The position numbers and the translations under genes are program-made. Below are positions 1 through 7,630 of a DNA stretch of 64,000 nt, piece after piece. The DNA lies in the NCBI RefSeq assembly GCF_016907365.1, contig NZ_JAFBBV010000001.1, positions 1,488,001-1,552,000 of the forward strand, read 5' to 3'. Source of the stretch: Oerskovia paurometabola. GTDB taxonomy: Bacteria; Actinomycetota; Actinomycetes; Actinomycetales; Cellulomonadaceae. Under the pieces are notes generated by a model, which saw only the letters and a program-made list of their open reading frames with translations, was not told the DNA's origin and did no database searches. How positions within the stretch are numbered: the stretch's first letter is position 1; each line of letters starts with the position of its first letter.

Positions 1-194
1 ACGCCGGCCTGCGGACGCAGCCCGCGCTCGAGCCCGAGCCCGACGGGTCGAGCTGGGCGCGCGAGCTCGTGGAGGACGTCGCGGACACCATGGCCGACTC
101 GGTGTTCACGGCCCGCGAGAACAAGCTGTGCTCGGTGTGCCCCGTGCGCCGCTCCTGCCCCCTCATGCCGGAAGGCCGCCAGGTGATCGCATGA
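1..194 (+). CDS. adnA: AdnA, C-terminal end (partial)
   Basis: Only the last 63 codons of this gene lie in the window; the frame begins at base 3 and stops at TGA 192-194. The tail carries a cysteine cluster C-x2-C-x5-C (CSVCPVRRSC), the pattern of the iron-sulfur staple that closes RecB/AddB-type PD-(D/E)XK nuclease domains; the first cysteine of the set would lie upstream. The stop overlaps the start of the next gene (ATGA), and that gene is a large UvrD-like helicase-nuclease. This matches the actinobacterial AdnAB pair, the motor-nuclease that resects double-strand breaks. The naming rests on order and on this short tail, so the upstream helicase part is inferred. Confidence 0.75.
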   Translation, partial: AGLRTQPALEPEPDGSSWARELVEDVADTMADSVFTARENKLCSVCPVRRSCPLMPEGRQVIA

Positions 195-3100
195 GCGCCG
201 AGTCGCTGTTCGACGACGTCGACCTCGGGGCGGTCGGGTTCCCGGCCGGGGCTGACGGGCCGGGCGAGCGGGAGCTGCCCGAGCCGCGGTTCTCGGCCGT
301 GCGCATCGCGGAGATGCTCGGGCGTCCGCGACCCACCGACGAGCAGGTCGCCGTGATCGAGGCGCCCCTCGCGCCGATGCTCGTGGTGGCCGGGGCGGGG
401 TCGGGCAAGACCGAGACCATGGCCGCGCGCGTCGTGTGGCTCATCGCGAACGAGTGGGTCGCCAAGGAGGCCGTGCTCGGCCTGACGTTCACGCGCAAGG
501 CCGCGGGCGAGCTCGCCGAACGTGTCCAGTCGCGCCTCGTGCAGCTCGACCGCGCACTGGGCAAGGACGGCGCTGCGCTGTCGATGCTGGACCGGCCCGC
601 GATCTCGACGTACAACTCCTACGCCGCCTCGCTCGTGGGGGACCACGCGCTGCGCATCGGCATCGAGCCCGGCGCGCGGCTGCTCTCGGAGGCCAGCCAG
701 TGGCAGCTCGCGGCGGAGGTCGTCGAGAGCTGGGCCGGAGACCTCCAGACCGACGCCGCGTTCTCGACGGTCGTGGGCGCGGTCCTGTCGCTGTCCGGGG
801 CGCTGAGCGAGCACCTGCTGAGCCCTGACGAGGCCCGCGCGGGCATCACGGGCATCGTCGACAAGATCCTGGCGACGCCGCTCGGCGGCAAGCGCACCGA
901 GCACTATGCCGAGGTCAAGCGGCTCCTGGGCTCGCTCGGTGAGCGCCACCGGCTGCTCGACGTCGTCGAGACCTACCAGGAGCGCAAGCGGACGTCGGAC
1001 TCGCTCGACTTCGGGGACCAGGTCGCGATCGCGGCCCGGCTCGCGCGGACCGTGCCCGCGGTGGGCGCGGGGGAGCGGGCCCGGTACGGCGTCGTGCTGC
1101 TCGACGAGTACCAGGACACGTCCTACGCACAGGTCGAGCTCCTGTGCGCGCTGTTCGGCGGGCACCCGGTGACGGCGGTCGGCGACCCGAACCAGTCGAT
1201 CTACGGCTGGCGCGGCGCGAGCGCGTCGGGGCTGGCACGGTTTCCCGAGCGGTTCCGCGCGACGGGCCCCGGCAGCACGGGCGCACCGGCCGACGTGCAG
1301 TACCTCAGTACGTCCTGGCGCAACGACCGTGCCGTACTGGCCGCGGCCAACGTCACGGCTGCGCCGTTGCGCGAGGGCGCTACGCGCGTGCCCGTGCCGC
1401 AGCTCGACGAGCGTCCCGGCGCGGGTCGCGGTGTCGTGACCGGTGTGTACGCGGCGACGCTCGAGGAGGAGGCCGCGGCGGTCGCTGACTTCGTCGCCGA
1501 GCGGTGGCGTCCGCGCACGCGCCGTCAGGAACGCGTGACCGCAGCGGTGCTGTGCCGCGCGCGCTCGCAGTTCCTCGCGATGGAGGTCGCGCTGCGCGCC
1601 AAGGGGCTGCCGGTCGAGGTCGTGGGGCTGGGCGGCCTGCTCTCGACCCCGGAGGTCGTGGACCTCGTGGCGCTCCTGGAGGTCGCGCACGACCCGTCGC
1701 GCGGCGACTCGCTCATGCGTGTCCTCACGGGTCCGCGCCTCAACCTGGGCGCGGCCGACCTGCACGCGCTGAGCAGCTGGGCGGCGGACCTGGCGCGCCG
1801 GGACGCGGCGCGCCGCCCGTCTGCCGACTCCTCTCCCGCCGGCCCGCCCGACGGCGGAGCGTCCGCCGGTCCGTCGGGTGCGGGCACGTCGGGCGAGGCA
1901 GAGCTGCCTGGCGTCGCCGCGGACGGGACGCTCACGGTGGTCGAGGGCGACGTCGTCGACCACCGGTCGATCGTCGACGCGCTCGACGACCTGCCCGCCC
2001 CGGGGCACCCCGCGCGGGACGGTCGCGTGCTCACCGAGGCCGGGCACGCGCGGCTCGCCGCGCTGTCCAGGGTGCTGCGCGACCTGCGCGGGCAGACGTA
2101 CCTGTCGCTCCCCGAGCTCGTGACCCAGGCCGAGCGGGCGCTGGGCCTCGACATCGAGGTGACCACCGCGGCCACGCTCGCGGCCGGCGGGTACGGCGAG
2201 GAGGTCGGGGACCGCGGGCGCGCGCACCTCGACGCGTTCCGCGACGTCGCGGCGACGTTCTCGCAGTCCGCTGACCTGCCCACGCTCGGCGCCTTCCTCG
2301 CATGGCTCGGCACGGCCGGGTCGCAGGAGCGGGGGCTCGACCTCCCCGTGCGCGAACCCGACCCGGACGCGGTGCAGATCATCACGGTGCACGCCTCGAA
2401 GGGGCTGGAGTGGGACGTCGTCGCCGTGCCGGGCATGGTCGACGGGATCTTCCCCAGCACGGCCGTGGGGGACAAGGGGCCGACCGACAGCGGCTGGTTC
2501 ACCGGGCTGGGCAACCTGCCGTACCCGTTGCGCGGCGACGCCGAGGACCTGCCCGTCTTCCACTACGAGGTCGCCGAGGACGCCAAGGACCTCGACGGTC
2601 GCCGCAAGGAGTTCCTCGCGGCGAGCGGCGAGCACCAGGTCGACGAGGAGCGCCGTCTCGCCTACGTCGCGTTCACGCGCGCCCGCGCCGAGCTCCTTCT
2701 CGCCGGCTCCTGGTGGCGGGACGCGACCAAGCCGCGCACCCCGTCGCCGTTCCTCGTCGAGCTCGCCGAGGCCGGGATCATCAGCGCGGCCGACTGGGCC
2801 GGCATGCCCGAGAAGGACGAGACCAACCCGCGCGACGAGCTGGTCAACGAGGCCGAGTGGCCGCGCGGGGAGCCGGGGGCCGACGGCGCCGGTGCAGACG
2901 GGGCCGTGGCCGACGGGTCCCCCACACCGCCGTCCGCGCCGACCGCCGAGCCGCGCGCTCGCGCGGTCGTGCGGGCCGCCGCAGACCGGGTCCGCGACCG
3001 GATCGACGCCCGCGCGTCGCGCTCGGTCGCAGCCGGTCGCGGCGGGGACGTGGGGTCGGGTGCCCTCTCGGAGGGGCAGGTGCCGCTGCTGGACGGGTCG

Positions 3101-3790
3101 GGCACGGACCTGCGCGAGCTCGCGCGCATCCTGCTCGAGGAGCGCGACCGCCGTGACGCCCGGAGCAGCGAGATCTCGTTCCCCGCGCACATCTCGGCGT
3201 CCGGGCTCGTGCGTCTGGCCGCGGACCGGGGCGAGTACGCGCTGCACCTGCGGCGTCCGGTGCCTGCGCAGCCCACGGTGCACGCGCGCCGCGGCACGCA
3301 GTTCCACCTGTGGGCCGAGCAGTACTTCACGTCGTCGTCGTTGCTCGACGTCGACGACCTCCCCGGTGCCGACGACGAGGACATCTCGCCGGACCTGGAC
3401 CTCGACACGCTCCAGCAGACGTTCCTCGCCTCGGAGTGGGCGGGGCGCACTCCGCTCGCCGTGGAGGTCGACGTCGAGACCCCGGTCGGCGGGATCATGT
3501 TCCGCTCGCGCATCGACGCGGTCTTCCCCGAGAGCCCCGAGCACGCGGCCGGCGCGCACGACGCCGTGGTGGTCGTGGACTGGAAGACGGGCAAGGCCCC
3601 CCGCGACGCCGAGGCCCGGCGCACGCGCGAGGTCCAGCTCGCGGTCTACCGGCTCGCCTGGTCCCGCTGGTCCGGGCTGCCGGTCGAGAAGGTCAACGCG
3701 GCGTTCTACTACCTGGGCTCGGACGAGACCGTGCGCCCGGACCGACTGCTCGACGCGGCCGAGCTGGAGGTGCTCGTGGCGGGCAGCTGA
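191..3790 (+). CDS. adnB: AdnB, ATP-dependent helicase-nuclease subunit
   Basis: This 1199-residue UvrD-family helicase carries a C-terminal RecB-like nuclease and is predicted to partner AdnA in end resection of double-strand breaks. Visible motifs are Walker A AGAGSGKTE near residues 67-75, LLDEYQDT near 300, GDPNQSIYGWRG near 331, HASKGLEWD near 734, and motif VI EERRLAYVAFTRA near 819. The nuclease domain shows VVDWKTGK near 1128 followed by QLAVYRLAW near 1148, the D-x-K and Q-x3-Y signature. The start was taken at ATG 191 because it overlaps the upstream stop by ATGA; an in-frame upstream start at 128 would sit inside adnA. A Pro/Ala-rich linker separates helicase and nuclease around residues 900-1000. 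Confidence 0.92.
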   Translation: MSAESLFDDVDLGAVGFPAGADGPGERELPEPRFSAVRIAEMLGRPRPTDEQVAVIEAPLAPMLVVAGAGSGKTETMAARVVWLIANEWVAKEAVLGLTFTRKAAGELAERVQSRLVQLDRALGKDGAALSMLDRPAISTYNSYAASLVGDHALRIGIEPGARLLSEASQWQLAAEVVESWAGDLQTDAAFSTVVGAVLSLSGALSEHLLSPDEARAGITGIVDKILATPLGGKRTEHYAEVKRLLGSLGERHRLLDVVETYQERKRTSDSLDFGDQVAIAARLARTVPAVGAGERARYGVVLLDEYQDTSYAQVELLCALFGGHPVTAVGDPNQSIYGWRGASASGLARFPERFRATGPGSTGAPADVQYLSTSWRNDRAVLAAANVTAAPLREGATRVPVPQLDERPGAGRGVVTGVYAATLEEEAAAVADFVAERWRPRTRRQERVTAAVLCRARSQFLAMEVALRAKGLPVEVVGLGGLLSTPEVVDLVALLEVAHDPSRGDSLMRVLTGPRLNLGAADLHALSSWAADLARRDAARRPSADSSPAGPPDGGASAGPSGAGTSGEAELPGVAADGTLTVVEGDVVDHRSIVDALDDLPAPGHPARDGRVLTEAGHARLAALSRVLRDLRGQTYLSLPELVTQAERALGLDIEVTTAATLAAGGYGEEVGDRGRAHLDAFRDVAATFSQSADLPTLGAFLAWLGTAGSQERGLDLPVREPDPDAVQIITVHASKGLEWDVVAVPGMVDGIFPSTAVGDKGPTDSGWFTGLGNLPYPLRGDAEDLPVFHYEVAEDAKDLDGRRKEFLAASGEHQVDEERRLAYVAFTRARAELLLAGSWWRDATKPRTPSPFLVELAEAGIISAADWAGMPEKDETNPRDELVNEAEWPRGEPGADGAGADGAVADGSPTPPSAPTAEPRARAVVRAAADRVRDRIDARASRSVAAGRGGDVGSGALSEGQVPLLDGSGTDLRELARILLEERDRRDARSSEISFPAHISASGLVRLAADRGEYALHLRRPVPAQPTVHARRGTQFHLWAEQYFTSSSLLDVDDLPGADDEDISPDLDLDTLQQTFLASEWAGRTPLAVEVDVETPVGGIMFRSRIDAVFPESPEHAAGAHDAVVVVDWKTGKAPRDAEARRTREVQLAVYRLAWSRWSGLPVEKVNAAFYYLGSDETVRPDRLLDAAELEVLVAGS

Positions 3791-3815
3791 CGACGGCCGG
3801 GCCGGGGAATGCCCG

Positions 3816-4739
3816 CTACCCCTCGCTCTCCCCGCTCGTCACCTCGTCGAGGTCGATCAGCATGTCGACCGCGTCGTCGATCACGTCCTGGTGCCCGTGC
3901 CGGACGCCGTGCAGCAGCCAGCGGGCCAGCGCGAGCTCGCCCGCGAGCAGCGCCCGGTCGGTCAGGTGCGGGTCGGTGAGCTCGGTGCGGCGGAGCTGGT
4001 AGGCCTCCATGATCGAGTCGATCGCCTCGGGCGGGGCCGCGACGAGCAGCCATGCGAGGTCGTCGGCGGGGTCGGCGACGCGCGCCTCGGCCCAGTCGGT
4101 GATGGCGACGACGCGGCCGCGCGCGACGAGGACCTGCTCGGTGCCCAGGTCGCCGTGGACGACGACGGGCTGGTACTTCCACAGCGACACGTCCTCGAGC
4201 GCGGCCTCCCAGCGGCGCAGGAGCCGGGCGGGCACCCTGCCGGTCTTGGCGGCCTCGTCGACCTCGGCGAGGCGCCGGTCGCGGTACTCGGCGGCCGTGT
4301 AGACGGGCAGGCCCGCGTTCTCGACGACCGAGTGCGGGAGCTCGTGCACGGCGGCGAGGACGCGACCGAGGTCGGCGGCGAGCCCGGGTCCGGGGCGCAG
4401 CGTGTCGAGGTCGAGGGGGACCCCGCCGTACCGGTGGTGCACGACGGCGCGCCCGCCCTCGGGGAGCAGCGCGTAGCCCAGGACGTCGGGCACGGTGAAG
4501 GACAGGACGCCCGTCGTCACGTAGTGCCGCAGCGAGTCCAGGAGCGCGGTCTCGGCCTCGAGGGCCGCGCCGGCCGCGAGGGTGCGGGGAGCGCGGACGA
4601 CCCATTCCTGTCCGCCGCTGTCGGTGACGATCGCGACGTCGTCGTCGCCCGTCGCTTCGGACGGCCGCACGGACCGGACGTCGAGGCCGGGGACGGCCGC
4701 GGTCGCGAGCGCGGCGAGGTTGAGCGGTGAGCGTGGCAC
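3816..4739 (-). CDS. APH-family phosphotransferase
   Basis: This 307-residue protein has the aminoglycoside/macrolide phosphotransferase (APH, kinase-like) fold. The catalytic loop reads VVHGDLGTEQVLV and the metal-binding segment ITDWAEARVADPADDLAWL. The catalytic Asp and the DW motif are present, but the Asn that normally follows HGD at +5 is Gln. The start is GTG 4739. A TACCGT -10 box (minus strand, 4751-4746) ends six bases before it and there is no ribosome binding site, so the mRNA is probably leaderless. It lies convergent to adnB, only 25 bases away. It resembles the phosphotransferases commonly annotated as macrolide 2'-phosphotransferase. The real substrate is unknown and resistance should not be assumed. 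Confidence 0.8.
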   Translation of the reverse strand: MPRSPLNLAALATAAVPGLDVRSVRPSEATGDDDVAIVTDSGGQEWVVRAPRTLAAGAALEAETALLDSLRHYVTTGVLSFTVPDVLGYALLPEGGRAVVHHRYGGVPLDLDTLRPGPGLAADLGRVLAAVHELPHSVVENAGLPVYTAAEYRDRRLAEVDEAAKTGRVPARLLRRWEAALEDVSLWKYQPVVVHGDLGTEQVLVARGRVVAITDWAEARVADPADDLAWLLVAAPPEAIDSIMEAYQLRRTELTDPHLTDRALLAGELALARWLLHGVRHGHQDVIDDAVDMLIDLDEVTSGESEG

Positions 4740-4848
4740 GCGTCCACGGTAGTCGGTGCGGGGCGGGCGGCGTCACCCGGACCGGAACGTGTCCACCACG
4801 CGCACCTGCCGGGTGCAGCGTCGGCCCTGCGTGACCTACGGTCGACGA

Positions 4849-5883
4849 GTGACCGACCAGACCTCGCCCGCCGCCTCTCCCAGCGCGTTCGCCGCGCACC
4901 TCCCGCTCGCGCACTCGATGCTCGACCGGGCGGCGCACCGCCGCACCGAGGAGGGCCTGTTCGCGACGCTCCGCGCCGACCCGTCGACACGCGTGGTGCT
5001 GCTGCACCGCGGTCGGCTCGCGACCGGCCCGGACGGCCTCGCGCTCGCGACGCCGCAGGAGGTCGCGGCCGTCCCCGAGCCGCACGCGGCCTCGGGCGAC
5101 CACAGCAACACGCCGCGCTGGATCTTCCTGGGCGAGGACGCGCCGTCGGGCACGTCCTTCCTGGCTCTCCTCCTGCCCGACGACGCGGACGACCTCGACC
5201 TCGACATCGAGGGCGTGGATCCCAAGGGTCCGTTGTCGGTCCTGGTGCGCTCGCACGAGTGGGCGGGGCTGCGCGAGCTCGCCTCGCGCCTGGGGCCGCG
5301 CGACACGGGCCTGGCGACCGAGGCCGTCGCGCTCGCCGCCTGGCACGCGGCCAACGAGCGCTGCCCGCGCTGCGGCGAGCCGACGGTGCCGGTCGCGGCG
5401 GGCTGGGTGCGGCGCTGCGTCGCGCAGGACGTCGAGCACTACCCGCGCACGGACCCGGCGGTCATCATGGCGGTCGTCGACCCGGGTACGGGCCCGGGTG
5501 AGGACCGGCTCCTGCTGGGTCACGCCGCGCACTGGCCCGAGGGCCGCTTCTCGACGCTCGCGGGCTACGTCGAGCCGGGCGAGGGGCTCGAGCAGGCGGT
5601 GCGGCGCGAGGTCGCCGAGGAGGTCGGCGTCACGGTCGGGGAGGTCGTCTACCGCGCGAGCCAGCCGTGGCCGTTCCCGGCCTCGCTCATGCTGGGCTTC
5701 ACGGCCACGGCGCTCACGACGGACGTCCGGCCCGACGGCGAGGAGGTCACCGACGCGCGCTGGTTCACCCGCGCACAGCTCACCGAGGCCACGCAGAGCG
5801 GGGAGGTGAGGCTGCCGAGCCGTTCGTCGATCGCGCGGGCGCTCATCGAGGACTGGTTCGGCGGCCCGCTCGCGGGGGAGTGA
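4849..5883 (+). CDS. nudC: NAD+ diphosphatase / RNA deNADding Nudix hydrolase NudC
   Basis: At 344 residues this is a NudC-type Nudix hydrolase that cleaves NAD(H) to NMN(H) and AMP and can remove NAD caps from RNA. Seen in the sequence are the zinc-ribbon remnant (Cys172, Cys175, Cys190), the HYPRTDPAVIM segment that follows it, the Nudix box G-x5-E-x7-REVAEEVGV at 239-261, and SQPWPFPAS at 271-279, which sets NudC apart from other Nudix proteins. The fourth zinc cysteine is Gln193. The start is GTG 4849. A TACGGT -10 at 4837-4842 leaves six bases before it, suggesting leaderless translation. It lies in the conserved adnB-nudC-mrx1-uvrD2 neighbourhood. Confidence 0.93.
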   Translation: MTDQTSPAASPSAFAAHLPLAHSMLDRAAHRRTEEGLFATLRADPSTRVVLLHRGRLATGPDGLALATPQEVAAVPEPHAASGDHSNTPRWIFLGEDAPSGTSFLALLLPDDADDLDLDIEGVDPKGPLSVLVRSHEWAGLRELASRLGPRDTGLATEAVALAAWHAANERCPRCGEPTVPVAAGWVRRCVAQDVEHYPRTDPAVIMAVVDPGTGPGEDRLLLGHAAHWPEGRFSTLAGYVEPGEGLEQAVRREVAEEVGVTVGEVVYRASQPWPFPASLMLGFTATALTTDVRPDGEEVTDARWFTRAQLTEATQSGEVRLPSRSSIARALIEDWFGGPLAGE

Positions 5884-5976
5884 CCTACCACGGGGGCGTC
5901 CAGAGTGCTCGACGGGCCGATCCCCGGTGCCCTGCCTACGGTGGACGCACCGGCTCGTCCACCCTGAGGAGTGAGC

Positions 5977-7020
5977 ATGAACCCGTCGATCAGCGTTCTC
6001 TTCCGTGCGATCCCGCTCGCGATGGGGGCGGTCTGCCTCGCGTTCGGGCTCTACGTCCTGTCGGGCGGTGACGACGCGAACCACTTCGTCGCAGGTCACG
6101 TCAACGTGGCCCTGACCGCGATCTGCATCGCGCTGTTCACGACCGCCGCGACGATCATCCGCCAGCTCGTCCACCGGTACGGCCGCGTCTGGGCCGTCGC
6201 GCTGCCCGTGCTCGGGTACGCGGTGGCTCTCGCGACCATGATCTGGGGCGTCACGATCATCGGCCGGGGCGACGAGCCGCAGTTCGTCGTGGCCGGGCAC
6301 GTGGTGCTCGGCATCGGGTTCATCACGGGGTGCGTGAGCACCGTGGCCACGGCGTCGACCAAGTTCGTGCTCATCCAGAAGAGCGCGGCTCTTCCCGTCG
6401 GAGGCGGCGCGCCGGACGGCGCCTACCCGCGCGGGACGGGAACCCTGCTGATCGCGATCCCCGCCCTGTTCGCGGTGGCCGGTCTCGTCGTCGCGGCGAC
6501 GCTCTACGCGCGCGGCGGCAACGCTGCCCTGGTCGCGGGCAACGTCGTGGTCGGGCTGTCGCTCGTCTGCTCCGCACTCGTCGCGCTCGTCGCGAGCATC
6601 GTGCGCCAGGTCCGCAACGAGTTCGGCGACGCCGAGCGCTACCGCTGGGCGTGGTGGGTCGTCGCGATGGGAACCATCAACGTCGCACTGGGGCTCGTGG
6701 TGCTCTTCAGCTCGGCCGACCCGGCGCGCCTGGCCCCCGGCACCGTGCTGATCGGCCTGGGCCTCATCTGCTTCAGCATCCTGTCCAAGGTGCTGCTGCT
6801 CGCGCTCGTGTGGCGCCAGGTCTTCGCGCTCGCCAACCGCATCCCCATCATCCCGGTGGCGACAGCGCTCGCGTGCCTGTTCTTCGCGGCGTTCCTCTTC
6901 GAAGCGACCATGACCGAGCCGGGCTTCTTCGTCGGCGCGCACGTCCTGGTGGGACTCGGTGCGGTCTGCTTCACGCTCTTCTCGATCGTGTCGATCCTCG
7001 AGGCGGGGACCTCGAAGTAG
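5977..7020 (+). CDS. YhiM/DUF2776-family multi-pass membrane protein
   Basis: This 347-residue integral membrane protein has about ten hydrophobic segments. Its repeated VAGHV motif (near residues 29, 107, 186 and, as GAHV, 323) and its end, FTLFSIVSILEAG, recall the enterobacterial inner-membrane protein YhiM, which has been linked to acid and low-osmolarity stress. That match is from memory of the family, not a search. The start was set at ATG 5977 because the GAGGA at 5966-5970 is correctly spaced for it, while GTG 5971 would abut it. The gene sits between nudC and mycoredoxin, where I know of no counterpart in mycobacteria, so it may be an insertion into this syntenic block. Confidence 0.75.
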   Translation: MNPSISVLFRAIPLAMGAVCLAFGLYVLSGGDDANHFVAGHVNVALTAICIALFTTAATIIRQLVHRYGRVWAVALPVLGYAVALATMIWGVTIIGRGDEPQFVVAGHVVLGIGFITGCVSTVATASTKFVLIQKSAALPVGGGAPDGAYPRGTGTLLIAIPALFAVAGLVVAATLYARGGNAALVAGNVVVGLSLVCSALVALVASIVRQVRNEFGDAERYRWAWWVVAMGTINVALGLVVLFSSADPARLAPGTVLIGLGLICFSILSKVLLLALVWRQVFALANRIPIIPVATALACLFFAAFLFEATMTEPGFFVGAHVLVGLGAVCFTLFSIVSILEAGTSK

Positions 7021-7082
7021 CCGTGCGGCCAGGCCTGGGCGCTCGAGCGGGCAGCACGAGGCGCCCGGTCCCGAGGACGGAA

Positions 7083-7112
7083 GAAGGCCCCGGACTCCGG
7101 TCCGGGGCCTTC
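7083..7112. terminator. Bidirectional intrinsic terminator
   Basis: A perfect 13-bp stem (7083-7095 with 7100-7112) with a TCCG loop stands between the convergent yhiM-like and mycoredoxin genes. The arms begin GAAGG and end CCTTC, so a short T-run follows on either strand. Confidence 0.85.
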
Positions 7113-7164
7113 TGCGCCGACGTGCCGCGCGGTGCACGCAAGGCCCGTCGGCGGCGAGGGGAGG

Positions 7165-7431
7165 TCAGAACGCGAGGCGCTCCTTGACCTGGGCGAGCGA
7201 CGGGTTGGTCGCCGCGGTGCCGTCCGGGAAGACCACGGTGGGGACGGTCTGGTTGCCCCCGTTGACCTGCTCGACGTACGCCGCGCTCTCGGGGTGCTCC
7301 TCGATGTTGACCTCGGTGTACCCGATGCCCGCTGAGTCGAGCTGGGTCTTCAGGCGACGGCAGTAGCCGCACCAGGTCGTCGAGTACATGACGATCGATC
7401 CGGCGTCGGGGGTGGTCGGGGCCGTGGCCAT
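7165..7431 (-). CDS. mrx1: Mycoredoxin-1
   Basis: This 88-residue glutaredoxin-fold protein has the active site CGYC at 21-24 (TTWCGYCRRL) and the cis-proline segment QTVPTVVF. Actinobacteria that use mycothiol employ mycoredoxin to reduce protein-mycothiol mixed disulfides. The start is ATG 7431 with GGAG six bases upstream; a longer reading from 7530 would add a low-complexity leader. It sits back-to-back with uvrD2, in the order seen in mycobacteria. Family assignment is firm; cytosolic redox function is family knowledge. Confidence 0.93.
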   Translation of the reverse strand: MATAPTTPDAGSIVMYSTTWCGYCRRLKTQLDSAGIGYTEVNIEEHPESAAYVEQVNGGNQTVPTVVFPDGTAATNPSLAQVKERLAF

Positions 7432-7630
7432 CGGTGCTCCTTCGTTCGCGGGGCCCGAGGCGAGTGCACGGGCCGACAACCGGCCCAGGGTGCGAGCCCC
7501 GGGAGCTGTCGTCGTCAGGAACGCCCGCACGGGCCGGGTTGTTCCCGCTCACGTCCGACGCCCCCTACGGGGCAGCCGAACCTGTGGAGGATGGTGCCCG
7601 CTGTCGGCGGCGGCTGAGAGAATCGTCCTG

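Noticed and set aside
3709..7137. A 1142-codon open frame on the minus strand across adnB end, APH, nudC and the YhiM-like gene
   Set aside because: It is a GC-driven shadow: Arg/His/Asp-rich without domains, overlapping several genes with clear motifs in other frames.
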